Shown in pieces: positions 52,004 to 60,350 of a DNA stretch of 64,000 bases. The translations under genes and the position numbers were made by a program. The stretch comes from Sulfitobacter mediterraneus (GTDB lineage: Bacteria; Pseudomonadota; Alphaproteobacteria; Rhodobacterales; Rhodobacteraceae). Numbering within the stretch: the first letter of the stretch is position 1; each line of letters opens with the position of its first letter. Under the pieces are notes generated by a model. It ran no database searches. It saw only the letters and a list, made by a program, of their open reading frames with translations, and was not told the origin of the DNA. The DNA is taken from assembly GCF_003054325.1 (NCBI RefSeq), contig NZ_QBKU01000004.1, forward strand, positions 248,001-312,000, given 5' to 3'.

Positions 52004-52426
52004 ATGACACAGATGCATCAACAGAACGGCACGCGCTGGCTGGAACAGGCCGGGGTGCGCCCAACACGGCAGCGGGTCACATTGGCCAGCCTTCTGGTGG
52101 GTGATGGCCAGCACCGTCACGTCACTGCCGAAAGCCTGTTTGAGGCCGCCAAAGGGCAGGGCGATGCCGTGTCATTGGCGACTGTTTACAATACCTTACG
52201 GGCGTTTTGTGATGCCGGTTTGTTGCAAGAGGTGACCGTTGACGGCTCCAAAAGTTATTTCGACACCAACACCCATGACCACCCGCATTTCTACTGGGAA
52301 GACGATGCGCGGCTGACCGATGCGCCAGCCGATCAACTGGTGATTTCGCAGGTGCCGGACGCCCCTGACGGGGCCGAGATTGCCAGCGTGGACGTGGTGA
52401 TCCGCTTGCGCCGTAAATCGAATTAA
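52004..52426 (+). CDS. irr: Fur-family iron response regulator (Irr-like)
   Basis: 140 aa. Fur wHTH (RPTRQRVTLASLLV, AVSLATVYNTLRAFCDAGLLQEV) and a metal-binding middle: DTNTHDHPHFYWED, a variant of the His-rich stretch that in Irr binds haem/iron. The N-terminal haem regulatory motif (GCPWH) of Bradyrhizobium Irr is missing, as usual in Rhodobacterales. Position next to fabA supports Irr over Fur or Zur. ATG 52004 follows CGGAGCC. Confidence 0.9.
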   Translation: MTQMHQQNGTRWLEQAGVRPTRQRVTLASLLVGDGQHRHVTAESLFEAAKGQGDAVSLATVYNTLRAFCDAGLLQEVTVDGSKSYFDTNTHDHPHFYWEDDARLTDAPADQLVISQVPDAPDGAEIASVDVVIRLRRKSN

Positions 52427-53331
52427 GCGCCGCCAAAGCGGAATAAATCCGCCTTCTCCAAAGTCTCTGCAATCAAATGCAATGTGCCGCCGGGCGCAGG
52501 ATCGCCCAATTGTGCCAATACGACAGGCTCCTCCGCGGCGGGGTCGGTGACGGGAATGGCGCGAAGGTCACGGCCATCGTAGCTTTGCCTTGATGGCGGC
52601 ACGGAATAGCTGATGCCGATGCCCTCCCCATGGGCGGCGAGGGATCGCATCACCTCAACCGGGGCGGCGTGGCCCGCCAAATGCGGGGTGAATCCGGCGC
52701 TTTGGCAGAGTTTAACCATATGCTGCACCGACAATCCGTCATCTGACAGGATCAATTGTTCATGCGCCAAATCGCTCAGGGTCAATGCGGCGCGGCCCGC
52801 CAGCGGGTGATCCATAGCGACAAAGGCATGGGGGCGCAGGTGCCCCAGAACCCGTTTGCTGAACCGGGCATCCAGACCGATATCCCAGGTGATCGCCAGA
52901 TCAATTGTCCCTTCGGTCATATCGCGCACCAGCGTTTCAAAACTACCGAGCCTGCTGTGCAGCTCCATCTCCGGCAGGGATTGGCGCAGGCGGCTGAGGG
53001 CGGGGGCCAGAACAAAGGGCGCCAGATCGTGGAAACAGCCCAAGGCGGCGCTGGTCTGTGAGAGCGGAGATCGGCCCGATTGTTCCAATCGGCGGGCCGA
53101 TGCGATCAGGGATTTGGCCTCTTTGACAAAACTGCGCCCGTCCGGGGTTATTGTCGCGCCTTGACCGCGTCCCCGTAGAAACAAGGGCCGCTGCAATCGC
53201 GCCTCGATAATATCCAGCGCATTGGACAGCGAGGGTTGCGACACGTTCAGATGCGCGGCAGCCGCAGACAGGCTGCCGTGATCGGCGATGGCCGCGACAT
53301 AGCTGTAGTGCCTAAGCGTTAGATATAACAT
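52423..53331 (-). CDS. LysR-family regulator of the PhyH gene
   Basis: 302 aa from the ATG at 53331 (a GTG at 53352 is possible). HTH: LTLRHYSYVAAIADHGSLSAAAAHLNVSQPSLSNALDIIEARL. Substrate-binding domain follows; GEGIGISYSVPP near residue 245 is in the effector pocket. Converges with irr (4-nt overlap of stops) and is divergent from the PhyH gene. A 12-bp inverted repeat lies between the two starts. Confidence 0.9.
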   Translation of the reverse strand: MLYLTLRHYSYVAAIADHGSLSAAAAHLNVSQPSLSNALDIIEARLQRPLFLRGRGQGATITPDGRSFVKEAKSLIASARRLEQSGRSPLSQTSAALGCFHDLAPFVLAPALSRLRQSLPEMELHSRLGSFETLVRDMTEGTIDLAITWDIGLDARFSKRVLGHLRPHAFVAMDHPLAGRAALTLSDLAHEQLILSDDGLSVQHMVKLCQSAGFTPHLAGHAAPVEVMRSLAAHGEGIGISYSVPPSRQSYDGRDLRAIPVTDPAAEEPVVLAQLGDPAPGGTLHLIAETLEKADLFRFGGA

Positions 53332-53340
53332 CAGCCTATT

Positions 53341-53374
53341 CCGTTGTTTCACATTTATTATTTGAAACTAACGG
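53341..53374. promoter_or_regulatory. Candidate LysR operator
   Basis: Inverted repeat CCGTTGTTTCA (53341-53351) / TGAAACTAACGG (53363-53374): 11 of 12 positions pair if one bulge is allowed, around an 11-bp AT-rich spacer. It lies 10 bp from the LysR start and 47 bp from the PhyH start and includes the T-N11-A type spacing typical of LysR sites. Confidence 0.6.
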
Positions 53375-53420
53375 CGGCGGGCGCGAATGTCATGGCAAGA
53401 CACAGCCAAAGGACAATCAA

Positions 53421-54215
53421 ATGCCACATCCTCTTATCACGCAGGACCAGATTGACAGCTACCAACGCGACGGTGTGGTGCTGATCAAAGGTCTGTTTGC
53501 AGGCCATGTTGAAACCCTTCGGGCCGGTGTGGCCCGCAATATGGAAGCGCCGGGGCCATATGCCTCCAACAACGACAAGCCGGGCGAGACGGGCCTGTTT
53601 TTTGACGATTATTGCAACTGGGATCGTATCCCCGAGTTTGAAGCGGTGATCCGCACATCAGACGCGGCCCAGATTGCCGCCGAATTGATGCAAAGCCAGT
53701 CTGCACAGCTCTTTCATGATCATGTGTTGGTCAAAGAGCCGGGCACCTCGATGGCCACCCCATGGCATCAGGATGGACCGTATTATTTTGTTGGCGGTCA
53801 ACAGACGGTCAGCTTTTGGTCGCCGCTTGATCCGGTGCATGAGGCATCGCTGCGCTGTGTTGCGGGATCGCATTTATGGGAAAAGCCCGTGCTGCCGACC
53901 CGTTGGGCCAAGGGCGATGCGTTCTTTGATCCTGCGCCTTATATGGCGGTGCCGGACCCGGATGCCGAAGGCATGGACATCCGCGAATGGGCGATGGAAC
54001 CCGGTGATGCGGTGGCTTTCAATTATGGCATTCTGCACGGGGCGCGGGGCAATACCTCAGGTACACGCCGCCGCGCGTTTTCCCTACGGATGGTGGGGGA
54101 TGATGCCCGCTATACCCAGCGGCCCGGCCCGACATCGCCGCCCTATCCCGGCCATGACATGACCGAAGGCCAAAGGCTGCGCGAGGATTGGTTTCCTGTG
54201 CTCTGGCCGCGCTGA
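53421..54215 (+). CDS. Phytanoyl-CoA dioxygenase (PhyH) family 2-oxoglutarate/iron enzyme
   Basis: 264 aa, non-haem iron dioxygenase. The His-x-Asp of the iron triad is in TPWHQDGPYYF, the distal His in YGILHGARGNTS, and the 2-oxoglutarate Arg in TRRRAFSLRMVG. It hydroxylates an unactivated carbon of an unknown substrate; relatives act on phytanoyl-CoA, ectoine or natural products. ATG 53421. Controlled presumably by the divergent LysR protein. Ends 71 bp before the convergent unknown ORF. Confidence 0.9.
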   Translation: MPHPLITQDQIDSYQRDGVVLIKGLFAGHVETLRAGVARNMEAPGPYASNNDKPGETGLFFDDYCNWDRIPEFEAVIRTSDAAQIAAELMQSQSAQLFHDHVLVKEPGTSMATPWHQDGPYYFVGGQQTVSFWSPLDPVHEASLRCVAGSHLWEKPVLPTRWAKGDAFFDPAPYMAVPDPDAEGMDIREWAMEPGDAVAFNYGILHGARGNTSGTRRRAFSLRMVGDDARYTQRPGPTSPPYPGHDMTEGQRLREDWFPVLWPR

Positions 54216-54286
54216 TCAGGGCTTTGAGCGGCGGCGCATTCCTTGCCGCCGCAAATTGATCCGCGTGCCTTCGGGCTGTTGCCCTT

Positions 54287-55156
54287 TCAGAACCATTGCC
54301 CCGGCTCCATCAACCCCAGATCGAGCAACTGCCGCGAATGCCATTCAAAAGCGGCGGAGTTGTGCCACTTGAAGCTGTCGATCTGAAAGGTGCTGCCGGG
54401 ATTGGACTTGAGCGCCTTGGCCGTGCGAAAAGAACAGACCGCCGCCGTGATGTTGTGGTGCCAAGGACAGGCGTAGGTGTTGTATTCTTCGTCATTGAAG
54501 GTGTGATCCCAGCGCAGGCGCAGCCCCTTCTTGGCGCGGAACAACGGAATGCGGTCAATCTTGCGCCTCGTGGCGGGCACATGTTCCTCATACCGCCAGC
54601 GTAGCCCCCCAAAGAAATCAAGCTGCCGTTCCTTGGGGCTATTGCCATTGGCATCGTCTTTGCGGGCCAAAGCGTAATAGCCCGATTTGTCCAGATGGGC
54701 CCGGTCCAGCGACACCGCATTTGGATGTTCGCCCAGATCGTCGGAATAAAGATCAATTACATACGCCAAAAGCGCAGAGCGCCGCTCTTCGGTGTGAAAG
54801 GCCAGCATTTCAACAACATTGCGGGTCTCGCAGAACGGATAGAATAGGTATTCGGCATTGTAGCAGTAATACATCCACTGCCCGGCGGCGGGATCAATCA
54901 GAGCGTTGATCGCAGCCTCCATCGCCATTTCGACGGACATGTCATAATCGACCCTATGGATCGTCTCGGACAGGTCGCGGGGCAGATCAAACTCCGGCGG
55001 CATCAATGCGATGATGGTTTTGAACCCTGCCTGTTGATGGTGCCGCAAGGATGTGTCGATCTCGACGTTATCCTCCACCATGATCACCGCCACCGGCCCC
55101 TTGGCCAATGCCTCAGGCGCGTCTTTGATCAATTCATCGAGCGAAGAATGGTGCAT
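54287..55156 (-). CDS. Conserved-looking protein of unknown function, 289 aa
   Basis: No family is recognised with certainty. [32 protein letters not shown] near residue 22 looks like the first strand-helix-strand of a Rossmann-like glycosyltransferase-A fold (VEDNVE in place of NE/DxD), and the C-terminal half is rich in Trp, His and Arg ([20 protein letters not shown]). There is no signal peptide or membrane segment. It is divergent from miaB and convergent with the PhyH gene. Alternatives: a glycosyltransferase-like regulator or an orphan enzyme. Confidence 0.7.
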   Translation of the reverse strand: MHHSSLDELIKDAPEALAKGPVAVIMVEDNVEIDTSLRHHQQAGFKTIIALMPPEFDLPRDLSETIHRVDYDMSVEMAMEAAINALIDPAAGQWMYYCYNAEYLFYPFCETRNVVEMLAFHTEERRSALLAYVIDLYSDDLGEHPNAVSLDRAHLDKSGYYALARKDDANGNSPKERQLDFFGGLRWRYEEHVPATRRKIDRIPLFRAKKGLRLRWDHTFNDEEYNTYACPWHHNITAAVCSFRTAKALKSNPGSTFQIDSFKWHNSAAFEWHSRQLLDLGLMEPGQWF

Positions 55157-55267
55157 AGGGCCTCACGGACAATCGTTGAGCGCAGAATCGGCCAATTCCA
55201 CCTCCATTGCAAGCCATGGCAGGCACTGTTACATGGCGGCTTCTGCCTTTTGATCCGGATATCTGCC

Positions 55268-56590
55268 ATGACCACGCCTAAGAAACTGTTTATCAAGACA
55301 TACGGCTGTCAGATGAATGTCTATGACAGCGAACGCATGGTCGAAGCGCTGGGCGGCGAAGGCTATGTTGAGACAAAGACCGCCGATGACGCGGACATGA
55401 TCCTGCTCAACACCTGTCACATCCGGGAAAAGGCCGCCGAAAAGGTCTATTCCGAACTGGGACGCCTCAAGCCGCTCAAGGCGTTGAATCCGGATCTCAA
55501 GATCGGCGTGGCGGGCTGTGTTGCGCAGGCCGAAGGCGAAGAGATCATGCGCCGCCAGCCCGCAGTGGATCTGGTGGTTGGGCCGCAATCCTACCACCGG
55601 CTGCCCCAGATGGAGGCAAAGGTGCGCAAGGGAGAAACCGCGCTCGATACCGATTTCCCCGAAGAAGACAAGTTTGAGCATCTTAAATCGCGCCCGCAAA
55701 CCAAACGCGCCCCGGCGGCGTTTTTGACAGTTCAGGAAGGCTGCGACAAATTTTGCGCCTTCTGCGTTGTGCCCTATACCCGCGGCGCAGAGGTCAGCCG
55801 CCCTGCAACCCGCGTTCTGGATGAGGCCCGCGCGCTGGTCGATCGCGGGGTGCACGAGGTCACTTTGCTGGGCCAGAACGTCAATGCATACCACGGCGCT
55901 GGCCCCAAGGGTGACATGACACTGGCCGCATTGGTGCGGGAGCTGGCCAAAATCGACGGGCTGGACCGCATTCGCTACACCACCAGCCACCCCAACGATA
56001 TGGAAGACGATCTGATCGCCGCGCACGGCGAGGTTGAGGCGCTGATGCCATATCTGCATTTGCCGGTGCAATCCGGCTCGGATCACATTCTCAAACGGAT
56101 GAACCGCAGTCACACCGCAGAAAGCTATCTGCGTCTGATCGAACGCATCCGGGCTGTGCGGCCCGATATCCTGATGTCTGGCGATTTCATTGTCGGTTTC
56201 CCCGAAGAAAGCGATGCGGATTTTGAGGCCACCATGGATCTGGTGCGCGAGGTCCGCTACGGCTATGCGTATTCGTTCAGGTATTCGACCCGCCCGGGTA
56301 CTCCGGCGGCAGAACGCGCGTTGATCCCCGATGACGTGGCCAATGACCGTTTGCAGCGGTTGCAGGCGTTGATCACCCAGCATCAAAAAGAGATCCAGCA
56401 AAGCATGGTCGGACGCGAATTGTCAGTTCTGGTCGAGAAATCCGGGCGTAATCCGGGGCAGATGCTTGGTAAATCCGAATATTTACATGCGGTTCATATT
56501 GATGACGCGCAGGCACAGATTGGCGACATCGTGCCAGTTAAAATTGTGAAATCAATGACAAATTCCCTCACTGCACGACAGATTTCATAA
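55268..56590 (+). CDS. miaB: tRNA-2-methylthio-N6-dimethylallyladenosine synthase
   Basis: 440 aa. N-terminal UPF0004 domain with cluster Cys14 (YGCQMNVYD), Cys50 ([11 protein letters not shown]) and Cys84 (VAGCVAQ); radical-SAM Cys159, Cys163, Cys166 (GCDKFCAFC); C-terminal TRAM domain from about residue 370. Adds methylthio to position 37 adenosine of certain tRNAs. ATG 55268 was chosen as the family start; the frame is open 104 codons upstream but overlaps the divergent gene. Confidence 0.95.
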   Translation: MTTPKKLFIKTYGCQMNVYDSERMVEALGGEGYVETKTADDADMILLNTCHIREKAAEKVYSELGRLKPLKALNPDLKIGVAGCVAQAEGEEIMRRQPAVDLVVGPQSYHRLPQMEAKVRKGETALDTDFPEEDKFEHLKSRPQTKRAPAAFLTVQEGCDKFCAFCVVPYTRGAEVSRPATRVLDEARALVDRGVHEVTLLGQNVNAYHGAGPKGDMTLAALVRELAKIDGLDRIRYTTSHPNDMEDDLIAAHGEVEALMPYLHLPVQSGSDHILKRMNRSHTAESYLRLIERIRAVRPDILMSGDFIVGFPEESDADFEATMDLVREVRYGYAYSFRYSTRPGTPAAERALIPDDVANDRLQRLQALITQHQKEIQQSMVGRELSVLVEKSGRNPGQMLGKSEYLHAVHIDDAQAQIGDIVPVKIVKSMTNSLTARQIS

Positions 56591-56682
56591 CGAAACAACC
56601 CTGCGCTGATTGCGCCTGCCTAGGTTCTGGCGCATTTTATTGGGTGCGTTAACACTTTCACCCCCTAAATGTTGATATCTGT

Positions 56683-56702
56683 GCTTCACAGAAGCTGTTT
56701 TT
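56683..56702 (+). terminator. Weak terminator-like hairpin after miaB
   Basis: GCTTC (56683-56687), ACA, GAAGC (56691-56695), then TGTTTTT. Stem only 5 bp, 92 bp past the miaB stop. The rest of the 196-bp gap before the OmpA gene contains nothing else I recognise. Confidence 0.35.
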
Positions 56703-56786
56703 CTGCATAACCTCAAAGGGAATGCAGGCGACAGCGGCGTGTGGGCAAAATGCCCGTCCGCCGAAACCGAAAAGCGAGGAATTCTT

Positions 56787-57359
56787 GTGATAAACACGAT
56801 CTCAAGGCTGATCGGCACTTGGTCTATTGCGGCTGTGATGGCCTGCCTGTTGGCTGCGCCGATGGCTTTTGCGCAAACCGCATCACAGCAGGGCCGCGAT
56901 CAGGGTCAATATGTGCCGGGCATCTGGGTTGATCCGGATGGCTGTGAACATTGGGTCATGGACGACGGCGCAGAAGGGTTCATGAGCCCGCATTTGACGC
57001 GCGATGGCAAACCCGTCTGCCGGGGGGGCAATATCTGCGGTGTCCTGAACTCGGATCAGTTTTTTGCCACCAACAGTTTTCGCCTCGGGGCCTCGGCACA
57101 GGAACGGCTGGCCGCGTTTTTTCAAAACGAACAGGCGACGTCATTTGTGATCACCGGCCACACCGACAGCCGCGCCTCGGATGCATATAACATGAGGTTA
57201 TCGCTAAACCGGGCCAATGCAGTGGCTGCGATTGCCCGCGCAAACGGCGGCAACGTCAGTGATGTGCGCGGCTATGGGGAACGCAAACCCACCGCCACCA
57301 ATGCAACCGCCGCTGGCCGGGCCAAGAACCGCCGCGTCGAAATCCTCTGTGTGCGGTGA
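56787..57359 (+). CDS. OmpA-type peptidoglycan-binding protein with a two-Cys module
   Basis: 190 aa from a GTG at 56787 (GAGGA about 7 nt upstream). Signal peptide residues 1-29 (ends AFA-QT). The two-Cys module follows at about residues 45-78 (GIWVDPDGC, C53, to RDGKPVC, C78). OmpA domain residues about 88-190: NSFRLGASAQERLAAFF, TGHTDSRASDAYNMRLSLNRA (the peptidoglycan DAP-binding site) and GYGERKPTATN. It should sit in the outer periplasm bound to the wall. Stop overlaps the next gene's leader by 4 nt. Confidence 0.88.
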   Translation: MINTISRLIGTWSIAAVMACLLAAPMAFAQTASQQGRDQGQYVPGIWVDPDGCEHWVMDDGAEGFMSPHLTRDGKPVCRGGNICGVLNSDQFFATNSFRLGASAQERLAAFFQNEQATSFVITGHTDSRASDAYNMRLSLNRANAVAAIARANGGNVSDVRGYGERKPTATNATAAGRAKNRRVEILCVR

Positions 57360-57370
57360 AGGATATGATG

Positions 57371-57694
57371 ATGCAAAAGACCAAATTTATTGCTGTCACG
57401 GCCTGCGTGCTTGGCCTCGCGGCTTGCGCCGATATGGAGGCCGGCCCCGGTGTGGGGTTCAAGGCTGACAAATCCTTTGACCGCGGTTTTGACAAAAAAC
57501 CGCTAAGCGAGCTGCAAGCAGGCATTTGGGTGGATCCAAATGGCTGTGACCACTGGATCGTCGATGACGGGGTTGAGGGCTATTTGTCGCCCCGCCTGGA
57601 TCGTGACGGCAAACCGGTTTGTAGTGGCGATGTCCCGCCAACCTACACCTCGGGGGATTTCAAACGCGGCTCAAATGTGCCGGATCCGAACTGA
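57371..57694 (+). CDS. Lipoprotein with a two-Cys module
   Basis: 107 aa. Lipobox LAAC (Cys19) after a short hydrophobic signal. The module GIWVDPNGC (C59) to RDGKPVC (C84) has 24 residues between its cysteines, as in the OmpA and SPOR proteins. The start ATG 57371 was preferred because GAAGGA stands 7 nt upstream; ATG at 57365 or 57368 are alternatives. No other domain. Probably a paralogue of the upstream OmpA protein that lost its OmpA domain. Confidence 0.85.
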   Translation: MQKTKFIAVTACVLGLAACADMEAGPGVGFKADKSFDRGFDKKPLSELQAGIWVDPNGCDHWIVDDGVEGYLSPRLDRDGKPVCSGDVPPTYTSGDFKRGSNVPDPN

Positions 57695-57720
57695 ACATGC
57701 GCCAGTGCCGCACCATCATC

Positions 57721-57758
57721 GGGCCGGAGCGTGTGACGCTCCGGCCCTTATTGTTTTT
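57721..57758 (+). terminator. Strong rho-independent terminator after the lipoprotein gene
   Basis: Perfect 12-bp stem GGGCCGGAGCGT (57721-57732) / ACGCTCCGGCCC (57736-57747), GTG loop, then TTATTGTTTTT. 26 bp after the stop. Confidence 0.9.
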
Positions 57759-57823
57759 GCGGGATGCAATCGCCCCGCAATCGCCCTATCTACTGAGTCT
57801 GAGTGCAAGCAAAGGAGCGCCAC

Positions 57824-58840
57824 TTGCCTGAAAGCGATCTGATGACAGCCGCCACACCAAACGCTGATCCTGTTGTGCTGGAATTTCCGGACAACCGTCT
57901 GTTGATTGATCTGTGCGGCGCCTATGATGCCCATCTCGCCGCCATCGAAAAGGCGCTGGAGGTGCAGATCATCCGCCGCGGCAATCAATTGTCCGTGTTG
58001 GGTGAAGTAGATGCAGCCCAACAGGCGAGCCAATTGCTCAACATGCTTTACGCCCGCCTCGAAGGGGGGCGCGCAGTGGAACCTGCGGATGTGGACAGCC
58101 TTATTCGCATGGGCGGATCAGAGGTCGATACCGGCGTGCGCCAGGGCGATCAGATCGAAATGCCCATTGGTCAGGCAATCGAAATCCAAACCCGCAAAAA
58201 ACGGGTAGAGCCGCGCACAGAGGCACAGAAAGCTTACGTGCAATCGCTGTTTGACAACGAACTGGCCTTTGGCATCGGCCCGGCGGGCACCGGCAAGACC
58301 TATCTGGCCGTGGCCGTGGGGGTTAGCATGTTCATTGGCGGCCATGTGGACCGGATCATCCTCAGCCGCCCGGCGGTCGAGGCGGGTGAAAAACTCGGCT
58401 ATCTGCCCGGCGATATGAAAGACAAGGTCGATCCCTACATGCAGCCGCTATATGACGCGCTGAATGATTTTCTGCCGGGCAAACAGCTGGCAAAACTGCT
58501 TGAAGAAAAACGCATCGAAATCGCGCCGCTGGCCTTCATGCGCGGGCGCACGCTGTCCAATGCTTTTGTGGTGCTGGACGAGGCCCAAAACGCCACCTCC
58601 ATGCAGATGAAAATGTTCCTGACCCGCCTTGGCGAGGGCTCGCGCATGGTGATCACCGGGGACCGCACCCAGATCGACCTGCCGCGCGGTGTGCCATCAG
58701 GGCTGGCCGATGCCGAACGCCTGCTGAACCGCATCCCAAAGATCAGCTTTAACTATTTCACCTCCAAGGATGTTGTGCGCCACCCGCTGGTCGCCGCCAT
58801 CATCGAAGCTTACGAGGCCGAGGCAGAGCGCAAAGCATGA
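57824..58840 (+). CDS. phoH: PhoH-like ATPase
   Basis: 338 aa from a TTG at 57824, which has AAAGGAG 6 nt upstream (57811-57817); the ATG at 57842 is an alternative. N-terminal KH-like part, then a P-loop NTPase: GPAGTGKTYLAVA (Walker A), FVVLDEAQNATSMQMKMFLTRLGEGSRMVITGD (Walker B and sensor). Operon with ybeY and corC, the usual order. Predicted RNA-metabolism ATPase/helicase. Confidence 0.92.
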   Translation: MPESDLMTAATPNADPVVLEFPDNRLLIDLCGAYDAHLAAIEKALEVQIIRRGNQLSVLGEVDAAQQASQLLNMLYARLEGGRAVEPADVDSLIRMGGSEVDTGVRQGDQIEMPIGQAIEIQTRKKRVEPRTEAQKAYVQSLFDNELAFGIGPAGTGKTYLAVAVGVSMFIGGHVDRIILSRPAVEAGEKLGYLPGDMKDKVDPYMQPLYDALNDFLPGKQLAKLLEEKRIEIAPLAFMRGRTLSNAFVVLDEAQNATSMQMKMFLTRLGEGSRMVITGDRTQIDLPRGVPSGLADAERLLNRIPKISFNYFTSKDVVRHPLVAAIIEAYEAEAERKA

Positions 58841-58853
58841 TGGGCGTCCTCTC

Positions 58854-58900
58854 CCTTTTTGGCCTTAAATATTCCGGGGGTCCGGGGGCTGGCCCCCGGC
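58854..58900 (-). repeat. REP-like element (family 1) between phoH and ybeY, copy e
   Basis: On the plus strand: CCCTTTTTGGCC, TTAAATATTCCGGGGG, then hairpin CCGGGGGC-TG-GCCCCCGG (58882-58899). It is the reverse orientation of the element at 784-841 and starts 14 bp after the phoH stop, ending 10 bp before the ybeY start. Confidence 0.65.
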
Positions 58901-58909
58901 TTCGCTAAG

Positions 58910-59425
58910 GTGCAGGGCCTTGATGTGGTGATCGAGGATGCGCGTTGGGCGGATCTTGATCTCGAAAGCCTTGCACAAACCGCTGCGCTGGTCACCTTGT
59001 CCCACCTCGGGATTGACGCGGCAGGTTGCGAGATGACGGTGCTGGCCTGCGATGATGCCCGCATCACCGTGCTCAACGGCGATTTTCGAGACAAACCAAA
59101 GGCCACCAATGTGCTGAGCTGGCCCGCAGAAGAACGCGGCTCAGCGCAGCCCGGCGGTGATCCGTTGCCCGCTTTGCCGGGGCCGGACGGTATGATTGAG
59201 CTGGGCGATATCGCCATCAGCTATGATACCTGCGCTGCAGAAGCGACGGCGGCAGACAAGCCGGTGCAGGCCCATGTCACCCATCTGATCGTGCACGGTG
59301 TGCTGCATCTGTTGGGTTTTGATCACATCTGCGACCCAGATGCGGCCCTGATGGAGGGGTTAGAGGTCGAAATACTTGGCAAACTGGGTCATGATGACCC
59401 ATATAGGATCATCCCGGCAGATTGA
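58910..59425 (+). CDS. ybeY: Endoribonuclease YbeY
   Basis: 171 aa if the GTG at 58910 is used (GTG at 58925 gives a start directly before VIEDARW). The zinc motif HGVLHLLGFDH is intact, with the acidic SYDTCAAEA upstream. Required for 16S rRNA 3' maturation and ribosome quality. There is no ATG in frame near the family N-terminus, and the frame is open back through the repeat element to a TTG at 58859. The start is therefore uncertain. Confidence 0.88.
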   Translation: MQGLDVVIEDARWADLDLESLAQTAALVTLSHLGIDAAGCEMTVLACDDARITVLNGDFRDKPKATNVLSWPAEERGSAQPGGDPLPALPGPDGMIELGDIAISYDTCAAEATAADKPVQAHVTHLIVHGVLHLLGFDHICDPDAALMEGLEVEILGKLGHDDPYRIIPAD

Positions 59426-59450
59426 CTGCCCTATCACAAGACAGGACCCA

Positions 59451-60350
59451 ATGGGCGATACAGACGGACCATCTGACGCGGCGCGGCGCGCGCTTCCAGA
59501 TGAAGGAATGGACCAAGAGACCGAAGACAGCCCCAAACCGGGCGGTTTCTTCTCACGGGTGATCGGGGCGCTGAGCCCTTCCGACAGCGAGATTGAGGAC
59601 GACATGACCCCGCCTCCGGTGGACAGGGTCTCGGCTCGTGGCATGATGAACTTGCGGCGGATGCGGGTGGATGATGTGGCGGTGCCCAAAGCGGAAATCA
59701 CCGCTGTGCCGATCACGATTTCCTTGGAAGAGCTGGTCGAGGTTTTCAAGGACAGCGGCCTGACCCGTCTGCCGGTTTATGACGGTACGCTGGACACGCC
59801 TGTGGGTATGGCCCACCTCAAGGATCTGGCGTTGCAACACGGGTTCAACGGCAAATCCACCAATTTCGACATGGGCAATATGTTGCGGCCATTGTTGTTT
59901 GTGCCGCCCAGCATGACCATTGGCGTGCTGCTGACCAAGATGCAGGCAGAGCGGCGGCATATGGCGTTGGTGATTGATGAATATGGCGGCGTTGATGGTC
60001 TTGTGACAATCGAGGATCTGATCGAACAGGTCATCGGCGAGATCGAAGACGAACACGACGTCGACGAAGGCACGTTCTGGAGTGTGGAAAAGCCCGGCAC
60101 TTATCTGGCACTGGCCAAGACCCCGCTTGAGGATTTTGAAGCCGAGATTGGCCATTCCCTGACCGATCACGAGGCCGTCGACGAAGAAGAAATCGACACG
60201 CTTGGCGGCTTGGTGTTCATGCTGTCGGGGCGTGTGCCGACACGGGGCGAGGTGGTTCTGCACCCGGATGGCCCGGAATTTGAAGTGATTGACGCCGATC
60301 CCCGCCGTATCAAAAGATTGCGGGTGCGGACCACCGGATCCACCGGATGA
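59451..60350 (+). CDS. CorC/HlyC-type CBS-pair protein
   Basis: 299 aa. Two CBS domains (residues about 60-190; MRVDDVAVPKAEITAVPI, LTRLPVYDGTLD, VLLTKMQAERRHMALVIDEYGGVDGLVT) and the C-terminal CorC_HlyC domain (VMLSGRVPTRGEVVLHPDG). No membrane segments, so it may help a magnesium/cobalt exporter, as CorC does with CorA. ATG 59451 with ACAGGAC. The stop overlaps lnt by 4 nt. Confidence 0.9.
   Translation: MGDTDGPSDAARRALPDEGMDQETEDSPKPGGFFSRVIGALSPSDSEIEDDMTPPPVDRVSARGMMNLRRMRVDDVAVPKAEITAVPITISLEELVEVFKDSGLTRLPVYDGTLDTPVGMAHLKDLALQHGFNGKSTNFDMGNMLRPLLFVPPSMTIGVLLTKMQAERRHMALVIDEYGGVDGLVTIEDLIEQVIGEIEDEHDVDEGTFWSVEKPGTYLALAKTPLEDFEAEIGHSLTDHEAVDEEEIDTLGGLVFMLSGRVPTRGEVVLHPDGPEFEVIDADPRRIKRLRVRTTGSTG

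Noticed and set aside
55229..56401. 390-codon minus-strand frame over miaB
   Set aside because: Antisense shadow of miaB.
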